The translations under genes were made by a program, and so were the position numbers. This document shows positions 1 to 5,631 of a stretch of 6,115 nucleotides of DNA, piece after piece. The stretch is taken from NCBI GenBank assembly GCA_028280915.1, contig JANQKX010000427.1, forward strand, positions 1-6,115. Reading direction: 5' to 3'. Every line of letters begins with the position of its first letter. The stretch's first letter is position 1. The DNA comes from Kiloniellaceae bacterium. Its GTDB lineage: Bacteria > Pseudomonadota > Alphaproteobacteria > Kiloniellales > Kiloniellaceae. The notes below the pieces were generated by a model that saw nothing but the letters and a program-made list of their open reading frames with translations, was not told where the DNA came from and did no database searches.

Positions 1-280
1 GTTGCGCCGGTGATGCACTGCTTGGCGCCTGGCGCTCGGCGGTCAGAACCGCCGTGACCGAGGTCACGCCCGGCAGATCATAGACGACCTTTTCAGCGGC
101 TTGACGCAGGGGTTCGCTTTCCGCGCCCTTTTGCGGATCGATTTCGATGGCAAAACCCACGTTCCCATCCTTGATGACCAATCCGGTGACCATGCCCAGG
201 TCCACGATATTACGTTTCGTCTCCGGCTCCACCACGGCTTTGAGGGCGGCCAGGATATTCTGTTCGGTAATGGCGGTCAT
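1..280 (-). CDS. apbC: Mrp/ApbC (NBP35-type) Fe-S cluster carrier ATPase, N-terminal part only
   Basis: The first 93 residues are present and the rest lies beyond the left edge. Reading from the ATG at 280, the protein starts MTAITEQNILAALKAVVEP and shows a MIP18/DUF59 fold at about residues 3-78: the DLGMVTGLVIKDGNVGFAIEI segment, then PLRQAAEKVVYDLPGVTSVTAVLTA. In bacterial Mrp/ApbC proteins this domain precedes a deviant Walker A P-loop ATPase domain that binds and transfers Fe-S clusters in the cytosol. The ATPase part is not visible, so a stand-alone DUF59 (SufT-like) protein cannot be fully excluded, but the Ala/Ser/Pro-rich linker beginning at about residue 82 favours the two-domain form. 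The start is chosen because domain homology begins there. The only purine-rich motif, AAGGA (294-298), is 13 nt from the start, so ribosome binding looks weak. The gene is divergent from hflK. Confidence 0.9.
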   Translation of the reverse strand, partial: MTAITEQNILAALKAVVEPETKRNIVDLGMVTGLVIKDGNVGFAIEIDPQKGAESEPLRQAAEKVVYDLPGVTSVTAVLTAERQAPSSASPAQ

Positions 281-413
281 CGGATTTACGTCGTCCTTGA
301 AATTTTTCCGGTTTGCCTCAAGTTCCACCTCATTCGGGTGGCGCTCCAGTGAACCCAGGCCATTGGCAATTATGATCAAGCCGTAATCCGCCCTGGCGCT
401 GTGTGCTCCACGT

Positions 414-442
414 GATATAAGGCGCGTCGCGGAGGATGTCAG
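414..442 (-). promoter_or_regulatory. Candidate sigma-70-type promoter for apbC
   Basis: On the minus strand, CTGACA (442-437; 5 of 6 matches to TTGACA) and TATATC (419-414; 4 of 6 matches to TATAAT) are separated by exactly 17 bp. Transcription would start near 407, giving a leader of about 127 nt before the apbC ATG. This is inferred from sequence match only. Confidence 0.4.
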
Positions 443-473
443 CTCGAAATAGCCCTCTCCCCGAACAGGAAGC

Positions 474-502
474 TTGATCAACTGTCCCGTGGGGACAATA
501 TT
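474..502 (+). promoter_or_regulatory. Candidate hflK operon promoter with an operator-like dyad in the spacer
   Basis: TTGATC (474-479) and AATATT (497-502) are separated by 17 bp and each match 4 of 6 consensus positions. The start would fall near 509, about 27 nt before the hflK ATG. The spacer is almost filled by the perfect inverted repeat TGTCCC-GTG-GGGACA (483-497), and the -35 lies in a second palindrome, TTGATCAA (474-481). A repressor at the dyad would block RNA polymerase. I do not recognise the motif as the site of a known regulator, and it does not fit the alphaproteobacterial RpoH consensus well. Confidence 0.4.
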
Positions 503-535
503 CGAATGCAGATGAACTTATCGGGAAAACAATAG

Positions 536-1699
536 ATGCCCTGGGAAAATAAAGGTGGCGGCGGCGGGCCGTGGGGTGGCGGCTCTGGCAATGGTTCTGG
601 CGGCGGCGGCCCTTGGGGCGGCGGCGGCGGTAGCGGCGGCGGCCCGGGTGGCGGCGGCGGCGGCTCACGGCCGCCGGATTTCGAAGATATGATCCGCAAG
701 GGCCAGGACCGGATGAAATCGGCCCTGGGCGGCGGCGGCAGTGGCGGCGGCCTCAGTATGAAGACCATACTGGTCATCTTGGCGGTGCTGATCATCGGTT
801 GGGGCCTGACCGGATTTTACCGGGTGCAAACCAACCAGGAGGGCGTGGTGCTGCGCTTCGGCAAATGGGTCGACACCACTCAGCCCGGCTTGAACTGGCA
901 CTGGCCCTATCCCATTGAAACGGTGCTGACACCCGGCGTCACCGACGTGCACCAGATCGATATCGGGTTCCAAGGCAGTTCGGCGGGCACGCGCGTGCAA
1001 AAGCGCGACATTCCCGAAGAAAGCCTAATGCTGACCGGCGATCAGAACATCATCGACATCGACTTTACGGTGCAGTGGAAAATCGCCGATGCGGGACAAT
1101 ACCTCTTCAACATCCGCGATCCGGAGGCGACGGTCAAAATCGCCGCGGAGAGTGCCATGCGTGAGATTATCGGCCGGACCGATATCCAACCGGCCCTGAC
1201 CGAAGCCCGCGGCACCATCGAAACGGACACGCGCACCCTGCTGCAAAACACCCTCAACGAATACCAGGCCGGCATTGAAATCACCGACCTGGTGCTTCAG
1301 GACGTGCAGCCGCCCTCGGCGGTGGTCGATGCCTTCATCGACGTGCAGCGGGCCCTGCAGGACCGGGACCGGGCGCGCAACGAGGCCGACGCCTATCGTA
1401 ACGACATCCTGCCCCGGGCCCGCGGTGAAGCCCAGCGGGAGATCCAGGGCGCCCAGGCTTATAAAGAACGGCTGGAGAACGAGGCCGAGGGTGAGGCCGA
1501 GCGTTTCTTGTCGGTTTATGAAGCCTATAAGGAAAACCCGGATGTGACCCGGCGGCGCATGTACCTGGAAACCTTGCAGGATGTGCTTGGGCGCACCGAC
1601 AAGGTCATCATGGACAACAAAGGCGGCCAAGGGGCTATCCCCTACCTACCTCTGAACGAGCTGCAACGCCGGAGCGGCGGCAGCTCTGGCAATAACTAA
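536..1699 (+). CDS. hflK: HflK, SPFH/band 7 subunit of the HflKC complex that modulates FtsH
   Basis: This 387-residue protein is the HflK subunit of the HflKC assembly, which sits in the inner membrane around FtsH and limits its degradation of membrane proteins. Residues 1-75 are a Gly-rich cytoplasmic leader (MPWENKGGGGGPWGGG), broken by a short amphipathic piece (RPPDFEDMIRKGQDRMKSAL, 45-64). One membrane helix follows at about 77-94 (ILVILAVLIIGWGLTGF). The SPFH domain spans about 95-265, with QEGVVLRFGKW at its front and the DLVLQDVQPPSAVVDAF signature at 251-267. A charged Arg/Glu/Ala coiled coil runs at about 268-335, before an Asn/Gly/Ser tail. Length and architecture match alphaproteobacterial HflK. 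The start is supported by the family's usual MPW opening; only a weak GGGA (523-526) precedes it. The stop is 16 bp before hflC, so the two are cotranscribed. Confidence 0.97.
   Translation: MPWENKGGGGGPWGGGSGNGSGGGGPWGGGGGSGGGPGGGGGGSRPPDFEDMIRKGQDRMKSALGGGGSGGGLSMKTILVILAVLIIGWGLTGFYRVQTNQEGVVLRFGKWVDTTQPGLNWHWPYPIETVLTPGVTDVHQIDIGFQGSSAGTRVQKRDIPEESLMLTGDQNIIDIDFTVQWKIADAGQYLFNIRDPEATVKIAAESAMREIIGRTDIQPALTEARGTIETDTRTLLQNTLNEYQAGIEITDLVLQDVQPPSAVVDAFIDVQRALQDRDRARNEADAYRNDILPRARGEAQREIQGAQAYKERLENEAEGEAERFLSVYEAYKENPDVTRRRMYLETLQDVLGRTDKVIMDNKGGQGAIPYLPLNELQRRSGGSSGNN
554..664 (+). repeat. GGC-rich low-complexity tract encoding the poly-Gly leader of HflK
   Basis: Codons 7-43 of hflK are nearly all glycine, mostly GGC, interrupted by Ser, Pro, Trp and Asn. 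GPWGGG occurs twice (residues 11-16 and 25-30). A shorter GGGGSGGG block follows at 728-751. Long runs of GGC units are prone to slippage, so tract length may vary between strains. On the other strand the tract yields Pro/Arg-rich spurious frames. Confidence 0.85.
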
Positions 1700-1715
1700 G
1701 GGCGGAGTCAGGCAC

Positions 1716-2612
1716 ATGAAAAAGAATTGGCTCCTTATCGTCGGGATCATCGTGATCGTGCTCGGCTTCGTCGCCGCCAGCGCCCTGTTCACGGTGTATC
1801 AGACCAAGCAAGTCATCGTCATGCAGTTCGGCGATCCCAAACGGGTGATCAAAGAGCCGGGCATCTACGCCAAGATACCCTTCATTCAGGACGTGCAGGA
1901 ATACGAAAAGCGGGTGCTGAACCTGGACCCGCCGGTGGAAAGCATGCTGCTGTCGGACCAAAAGCGTCTGTTGGTGGACGCCTTTGCCCGCTACCGGATC
2001 AATGAACCCTTGCAGTTCTTCCGAACCGTTCGGACCGAGCCGGTGGCCCGTCAGCGCTTGAGCGGCATCATCAACGCCTCCTTGCGTGAAGCCTTGGGTA
2101 ACACCACGCTGGCTTCCCTGCTGTCAGAGGAACGGGCGGAGATTCTGGACAAAATCGCCGAGAACGTGAACCGCCAGGCCCAGCGCTTCGGCATCGAAAT
2201 CGTGGACGTGCGGATTCGCCGGGCCGACCTGCCCGATGAGACCAGTCAGGCGGTTTACGCCCGAATGAAATCGGAACGTGAGCGGGAAGCGGCGGAATTC
2301 CGCGCCCAGGGCTTCGAGCAAGCGCAGCGAATCAAGGCCTCGGCGGACCGGGAAGCCACGGTTATCCGGGCCGAAGCCAAGCGGGAAGCTGAAATTCTTC
2401 GCGGTCAAGGGGAAGGGGCCAGAACCTCTACCTTGAACGCGGCATTCGGCCAGGATGCTGATTTCTTTAACTTTTATCGCTCCATGCAGGCCTATGACGC
2501 GTCCCTGTCGGACGACAGCACTTTTATGGTTTTGTCGCCTGATAGTGAATTTTTCAGCTTTTTCGACCAAATTGAGCCAAATGCAACCGAATCGGCTGCG
2601 CCGAGCGAGTAA
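1716..2612 (+). CDS. hflC: HflC, SPFH/band 7 partner of HflK
   Basis: This 298-residue protein pairs with HflK in the inner-membrane ring around FtsH; despite its original description as a protease, it has no protease catalytic motif. The N-terminus is a short basic MKKNW followed by one membrane helix at about residues 5-25 (LLIVGIIVIVLGFVAASAL). The SPFH domain follows: YQTKQVIVMQFGDPKRVIKEPGIYAKIPF at about 28-56, DQKRLLVDAFARYRI at 81-95, and EIVDVRIRRADLPDETSQAVYARM at 161-184. A coiled coil at about 184-235 is rich in Arg, Glu and Ala, and the tail contains the usual FFNFYRSMQAYD and FMVLSPDSEFFSFF segments. A GGAG at 1704-1707 lies 8 nt upstream of the ATG, a good ribosome binding site. 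Size and layout are normal for the family. Confidence 0.97.
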   Translation: MKKNWLLIVGIIVIVLGFVAASALFTVYQTKQVIVMQFGDPKRVIKEPGIYAKIPFIQDVQEYEKRVLNLDPPVESMLLSDQKRLLVDAFARYRINEPLQFFRTVRTEPVARQRLSGIINASLREALGNTTLASLLSEERAEILDKIAENVNRQAQRFGIEIVDVRIRRADLPDETSQAVYARMKSEREREAAEFRAQGFEQAQRIKASADREATVIRAEAKREAEILRGQGEGARTSTLNAAFGQDADFFNFYRSMQAYDASLSDDSTFMVLSPDSEFFSFFDQIEPNATESAAPSE

Positions 2613-2619
2613 GCTGGCC

Positions 2620-2680
2620 GGGTCAGGACGGAAGCGCCATAGGTCCGAAGTCGCAGGATTGACCCCGCCTTTGCGCGGGG
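2620..2680 (+). other. Two overlapping hairpins between hflC and the DUF2065 gene
   Basis: The 113-bp gap after hflC can fold two ways. GGGTCA (2620-2625) pairs with TGACCC (2660-2665) around an inner GGAC/GTCC stem (2626-2629 with 2643-2646). CCCCGC (2663-2668) pairs with GCGGGG (2675-2680) over a 6-nt loop. The arms share 2663-2665, so both stems cannot form fully at once. No T-run follows the second hairpin, so it is not a standard intrinsic terminator. It could be a processing or partial termination site within the operon. Confidence 0.4.
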
Positions 2681-2725
2681 ACCGGGCGAATTGGGCATGA
2701 AAACCGGTACGGGGGAAAGTCAGCC

Positions 2726-2911
2726 ATGCTGGACTTTTTGACCGCGTTGGCCCTTGTATTGGTGATCGAAGGCGCGTTCCTGGCGTTGTTTCCGCATCGT
2801 TTGCGGCAGATTCTGGAGCTATTGGAACAGGTCCCGCAAGAGAGTTTGCGGGCCGCCGGCCTTATGGCCGCGGTAATAGGAGTGGTGGCCGTCTGGCTGT
2901 TGCGCGGCTAA
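2726..2911 (+). CDS. DUF2065 small inner-membrane protein
   Basis: This is a 61-residue hydrophobic protein matching the DUF2065 family, whose members commonly sit next to hflC. Two membrane helices are visible: about residues 2-22 (LDFLTALALVLVIEGAFLALF) and about 43-59 (AAGLMAAVIGVVAVWLL). They are joined by a loop containing PHRLRQILELLEQVPQESLR. The family's hallmark features are present: the EG in the first helix, then FPHRLR. Function is not established; the location suggests a role with HflKC/FtsH, but that is inference. A GGGGGAAAG at 2711-2719 serves as ribosome binding site. Length is normal for the family. Confidence 0.92.
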   Translation: MLDFLTALALVLVIEGAFLALFPHRLRQILELLEQVPQESLRAAGLMAAVIGVVAVWLLRG

Positions 2912-3099
2912 CGTAAAGTGTGCGGCCGGCGGAGCCTGATCGGCAATGGGGTCGGCACTTGGTAATGTCACGTGATCGGGAGCATGCCTTGATTGAGGCG
3001 CGGAACCCTACCAGATCCACGACAGGCCGGGTTTCGACCAGTTAACACCAGTACCGTGTGGTAAATGAGTGCTGCGTGGTGAATAGATGGGAGATTGAT
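2912..3099. promoter_or_regulatory. Intergenic region upstream of degP with short tandem repeats
   Basis: This 188-bp gap is large enough for a separate degP promoter, but I find no convincing -35/-10 pair. It contains the palindromes TCACGTGA (2968-2975) and GTTAAC (3041-3046). It also has direct repeats ACCAGT at 3037-3042 and 3047-3052 (10-bp period) and GTGGTAAAT / GTGGTGAAT at 3058-3066 and 3076-3084 (18-bp period). Helical phasing of the first pair would suit a tandem-binding regulator, but nothing shows that one binds. Confidence 0.3.
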
Positions 3100-4629
3100 G
3101 TGAATAGTCTTATGGGATTTGTACGCCGGAGTGTCCCTTCTCCGCTCGGCGAGAGCCCCGCTTCCAATCCAGTTTCGCGGCAGACTTTCAGCAAGCGGCT
3201 TGCTGTCGGCAGCCTTTGCGCGATGTTCGTGGTCGCCTTTGCCGCCGTCGGGGGCCCTGATCGGGCCGAAGCACGGGGCGCCCCCGAATCCTTCGCCGAT
3301 CTGGCGGAACAGCTCCTGCCCACCGTGGTCAACATCTCCACCACTCAAACCGTCGAGGGCCAGCCCTCGGAGGAGTTGGAGGAGTTTTTCAAGGACTTCT
3401 TCGACCGGCGCGGCGAAGGCGGCGGACCGCCCGCCCCCAACCGGCGGCGGCAGGCCAGTTCCCTGGGGTCCGGCTTTGTCATCGATCCCAGCGGCTACAT
3501 CGTGACCAACCACCATGTCATTGAAAACGCGGAAGAAGTGACCGTGCGCTTTTTTGATGACACCACTCTGACCGCCGAAGTGGTGGGCAGCGACCGGGAT
3601 ACGGACCTGGCGCTTCTAAAGGTGGAAACCGATAAGCCCTTGGTCGCCACCACCTGGGGCAAATCCGACGAAACGCGGATCGGCGACTGGGTGGTCGCGA
3701 TCGGGAACCCCTTCGGATTGGGCGGCAGCGTCACCGCCGGTATCGTCTCCGCCCGGGCGCGGGACATCAATGCCGGCCGCTACGACGATTTCATCCAGAC
3801 CGACGCCGCCATCAACCGAGGCAACTCGGGCGGTCCCATGTTCAATCTGGACGGTGAGGTCATCGGGGTGAATACGGCGATTTTCTCGCCCTCCGGCGGC
3901 TCCGTCGGCATTGGTTTCGCCATCCCCTCCACCCTGGCCCAGAACGTGATCAACCAGTTGCGGGACAGCGGCGAGGTTCAGCGGGGCTGGCTGGGCGTGC
4001 GCATCCAGTCGGTCAACGAGGAACTGGCCGAAGGCCTGAAGCTGGGCAAGCCGCGCGGCGCACTGGTCGCCTCCGTAACCGAAGGCGGACCGGCGGAAAG
4101 GGCCGGCATCAAGCAGGGCGATGTGATCCTGACCTTCGACGGCCGCCCGGTGACCGAGATGCGCAAGCTGCCCCGCATGGTGGCGGAAACCCCCATCGGC
4201 AAGGACGTGAAAGTGACCGTCTGGCGCAAAGGGGAAGAGCAGAGCGTCGACGTGAACCTTGGCAAACTGGACATCGAACAGGTTGCCGCTGTTGCCCAGC
4301 CAACGGAAACACCGAGCGCCGACGGGGATGTTCCCTCTCTCGGCTTGGTCCTGGGCACCATTACCCCCGAGCTGCGCAGCCAGTTTCAACTGGATGACAA
4401 AGCCAACGGCCTGGTGGTGACCGAGGTGGATCCCGACAGCGCCGCCGCCGAAAAGGGCCTGCGCCCGGGTGACGTGATCGTCGAGGTGGATCAGGAAGAA
4501 GTGTCCACGCCGGAGGAAGTGGCCGCGAAGGTGACCGCCGCCAAGGATGAAGGCTACAAGGTCATCACCTTGCTGGTGTACCGTCAGGGCGAATTCCAAT
4601 GGGTGGCCGTGCGGATCGACCAAAGCTGA
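3100..4629 (+). CDS. degP: Do-family periplasmic serine endoprotease (DegP/DegQ/HtrA)
   Basis: This is an HtrA-type protease that degrades or holds misfolded proteins in the periplasm. From the GTG at 3100 it has 509 residues. A secretion signal has basic residues up to about 33, a hydrophobic stretch at about 34-51, and a likely AEA cleavage site after residue 58. The trypsin-like domain spans about 62-290, with catalytic His139 (TNHHVI), Asp169 (DTDLALLKV) and Ser243 (RGNSGGPMF) all present. PDZ1 lies at about 294-388 (GWLGVRIQSV) and PDZ2 at about 412-506 (LGLVLGTITPEL). The LA loop is short, more like DegQ than enterobacterial DegP. GTG 3100 is preferred because GGGAG (3089-3093) sits 6 nt upstream; an in-frame GTG at 3058 and an ATG at 3112 are alternatives. 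The signal's n-region is unusually long for any of them. In enterobacteria degP is envelope-stress induced; here the control is unknown. Confidence 0.95.
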   Translation: MNSLMGFVRRSVPSPLGESPASNPVSRQTFSKRLAVGSLCAMFVVAFAAVGGPDRAEARGAPESFADLAEQLLPTVVNISTTQTVEGQPSEELEEFFKDFFDRRGEGGGPPAPNRRRQASSLGSGFVIDPSGYIVTNHHVIENAEEVTVRFFDDTTLTAEVVGSDRDTDLALLKVETDKPLVATTWGKSDETRIGDWVVAIGNPFGLGGSVTAGIVSARARDINAGRYDDFIQTDAAINRGNSGGPMFNLDGEVIGVNTAIFSPSGGSVGIGFAIPSTLAQNVINQLRDSGEVQRGWLGVRIQSVNEELAEGLKLGKPRGALVASVTEGGPAERAGIKQGDVILTFDGRPVTEMRKLPRMVAETPIGKDVKVTVWRKGEEQSVDVNLGKLDIEQVAAVAQPTETPSADGDVPSLGLVLGTITPELRSQFQLDDKANGLVVTEVDPDSAAAEKGLRPGDVIVEVDQEEVSTPEEVAAKVTAAKDEGYKVITLLVYRQGEFQWVAVRIDQS

Positions 4630-4634
4630 TCCGC
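4611..4634. terminator. Candidate hairpin at the degP stop codon
   Basis: GCGGATC (4611-4617) and GATCCGC (4628-4634) form a perfect 7-bp inverted repeat with a 10-nt loop, spanning the degP stop codon. It lies between two converging genes, where a bidirectional terminator would be expected. No T-run follows on either strand, so it is at best a weak or factor-assisted terminator. Only 29 bp separate the two coding regions and I see no better candidate. Confidence 0.3.
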
Positions 4635-4658
4635 TGATTGCCTAACCACTCCTGACAT

Positions 4659-5564
4659 TCAAGCCGGGGCGAGGATAAACTCGTCCCGGTGATATCCCTG
4701 GAAAAAGAGCAGGCCCGTTAGGTCCGCAAAGTCGAGGCGGAACCGGGCCGCCGCCCGCACCTTGGGTTTGGCGTGATAAGCCACGCCGAGCCCCGCAGCC
4801 GCCAGCATATCCAAATCGTTCGCCCCATCCCCCACGGCGCAAGCATCCCTGGCGCTCAGGTTGCAGGCCGCCACCAGCTCGTCAAGTGCCTGGCGTTTTG
4901 CCTCCGGTCCCAGAATGGGCGCCAGAACCCGGCCGGTCAGCTTTTCGCCTTCAAATTCCAGCCGGTTGGCCCGAACTTCGTCAAAGCCGCAAGCCACCTT
5001 GATCTGAGATGCGAAATACTCAAAACCGCCCGACACCAAGGCGCAATGGGCCCCGGATCGGGACATGGTGCCGACCAGCGTTCGGGCACCCGGGTTCAGC
5101 ACCATGCGGTGGGCGACCTGGGCCAAAACGTCCAGGGAAAGTCCGGTGAAAGCCGCCACCCGTTCCTTAAGCGATCCGGCGAACTCCAATTCTCCGGCCA
5201 TGGCCCGGCGGGTGATATCGGCAATGCGAGGCCCCAGGTCAGTCAGATCCGCGATCTCGTCAATCATCTCTTGCCCGATGATGGTGGATTCCATGTCGGC
5301 CAAGAGCAGGCCTTTGCGGCGCCCTTCCCGGGGCAGCAAGGCCCAATCTATGGGCGCCTTTTCCCGCCAAGCCGACAACACCGGCCCAAGATCCCCGTCG
5401 AGACCGCCGGATAAAACCAGGTCGCAAGCGGTGTCCGGTGCCAGCCACTGGGGCGTGAGGCTATCGGTATCCCTTTGCGCCAAGACGCGGCGCAGGGTGT
5501 CGACCCGCTCCGTCGAGAGGACGCGGGCATCAGGTGACGAGACCAGGGTTAGCACAATATCCAT
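4659..5564 (-). CDS. serB: Phosphoserine phosphatase (HAD superfamily)
   Basis: This 301-residue enzyme hydrolyses O-phosphoserine to serine, the last step of serine biosynthesis, in the cytosol. An N-terminal regulatory-type region (about 1-78) precedes the HAD phosphatase domain. Motif I is LLLADMESTIIGQEMIDEIA with nucleophile Asp90. Motif II is ALVSGGF with Ser178, and Lys223 lies in EAKRQAL. Motif III/IV is AVGDGANDLDM with Asp246 and Asp250. The second acidic residue of motif I, Asp in most homologues, is Glu92 here. The ATG at 5564 is chosen because recognisable family sequence starts at MDIVLTLVSS. A longer in-frame ORF reaching 5771 runs into miaA and its extension is not family-like. 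No Shine-Dalgarno precedes the ATG, while a TATAAC -10 ends 6 nt upstream, suggesting a leaderless mRNA. Confidence 0.96.
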   Translation of the reverse strand: MDIVLTLVSSPDARVLSTERVDTLRRVLAQRDTDSLTPQWLAPDTACDLVLSGGLDGDLGPVLSAWREKAPIDWALLPREGRRKGLLLADMESTIIGQEMIDEIADLTDLGPRIADITRRAMAGELEFAGSLKERVAAFTGLSLDVLAQVAHRMVLNPGARTLVGTMSRSGAHCALVSGGFEYFASQIKVACGFDEVRANRLEFEGEKLTGRVLAPILGPEAKRQALDELVAACNLSARDACAVGDGANDLDMLAAAGLGVAYHAKPKVRAAARFRLDFADLTGLLFFQGYHRDEFILAPA

Positions 5565-5578
5565 GGGGCGGTTATAAA
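5549..5578 (+). promoter_or_regulatory. Candidate miaA promoter
   Basis: TTAGCA (5549-5554; 4 of 6 matches to TTGACA) and TATAAA (5573-5578; 5 of 6 matches to TATAAT) are separated by 18 bp. The start would be near 5585, about 47 nt before the miaA GTG. The -35 lies inside the beginning of serB. Confidence 0.35.
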
Positions 5579-5599
5579 GGCCCGTGGAAGCTGGGAAAA
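5571..5599 (-). promoter_or_regulatory. Candidate serB promoter placing the transcript start at the ATG
   Basis: On the minus strand TATAAC (5576-5571) matches the -10 consensus at 5 of 6 positions. A poor -35, TTTTCC (5599-5594), sits 17 bp upstream. Usual -10 to start spacing puts +1 at about 5564, the A of the serB ATG. Its -10 overlaps a plus-strand TATAAA facing miaA. Confidence 0.45.
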
Positions 5600-5631
5600 G
5601 CCGCAAAGCCTCGGGGCCGGGAACAATCTTC

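Larger units (their letters stand above)
281..535. other. Divergent intergenic region between apbC and hflK
   Basis: These 255 bp separate the two divergent start codons and look less GC-rich than the flanking genes. They hold one candidate promoter for each direction and several short palindromes, including ATTCGAAT at 500-507. On the minus strand the apbC frame stays open for 79 codons upstream of its ATG, up to a TAA at 520-518. That extension has no ATG or GTG start and no recognised homology, so it is treated as non-coding. Open frames running plus-strand through 101-386 are shadows of apbC and its leader. Confidence 0.6.

Noticed and set aside
281..517. N-terminal extension of apbC into the 79 upstream in-phase open codons
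   Set aside because: There is no ATG or GTG in that stretch, only TTG/CTG, and the family's normal N-terminus begins at the ATG at 280; the stretch also contains the candidate promoters.
330..795. Minus-strand Pro/Arg-rich open frames opposite the hflK leader
   Set aside because: They are the antisense reading of the GGC tract of hflK; the low-complexity composition is explained by that and shows no domain.
2620..2665. Resemblance of GGTCAGGACGGAAGC to the conserved core of the small SRP RNA
   Set aside because: The match breaks down after a few bases: the conserved tetraloop and symmetric-loop sequence are absent, and the stem does not extend as in a 4.5S RNA.
2455..2700. Plus-strand ORF of 81 codons overlapping the hflC end
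   Set aside because: It is mostly an out-of-frame reading of the hflC tail and then runs through the hairpin region; no family resemblance.
3002..3033. GGAAC at 3002-3006 as an ECF sigma (RpoE/EcfG) -35 for degP
   Set aside because: No CGTT or TCTGA-type -10 lies at 16-17 bp; the nearest GGTT is 23 bp away.
3616..4623. A 335-codon minus-strand open frame opposite degP
   Set aside because: It is a shadow of a high-GC gene whose plus-strand frame has an intact catalytic triad and two PDZ domains; the antisense product is His/Gly/Asp-rich without motifs.
4773..5577. Plus-strand open frames opposite serB
   Set aside because: The minus frame carries all HAD motifs in order; the plus frames show no recognisable family.
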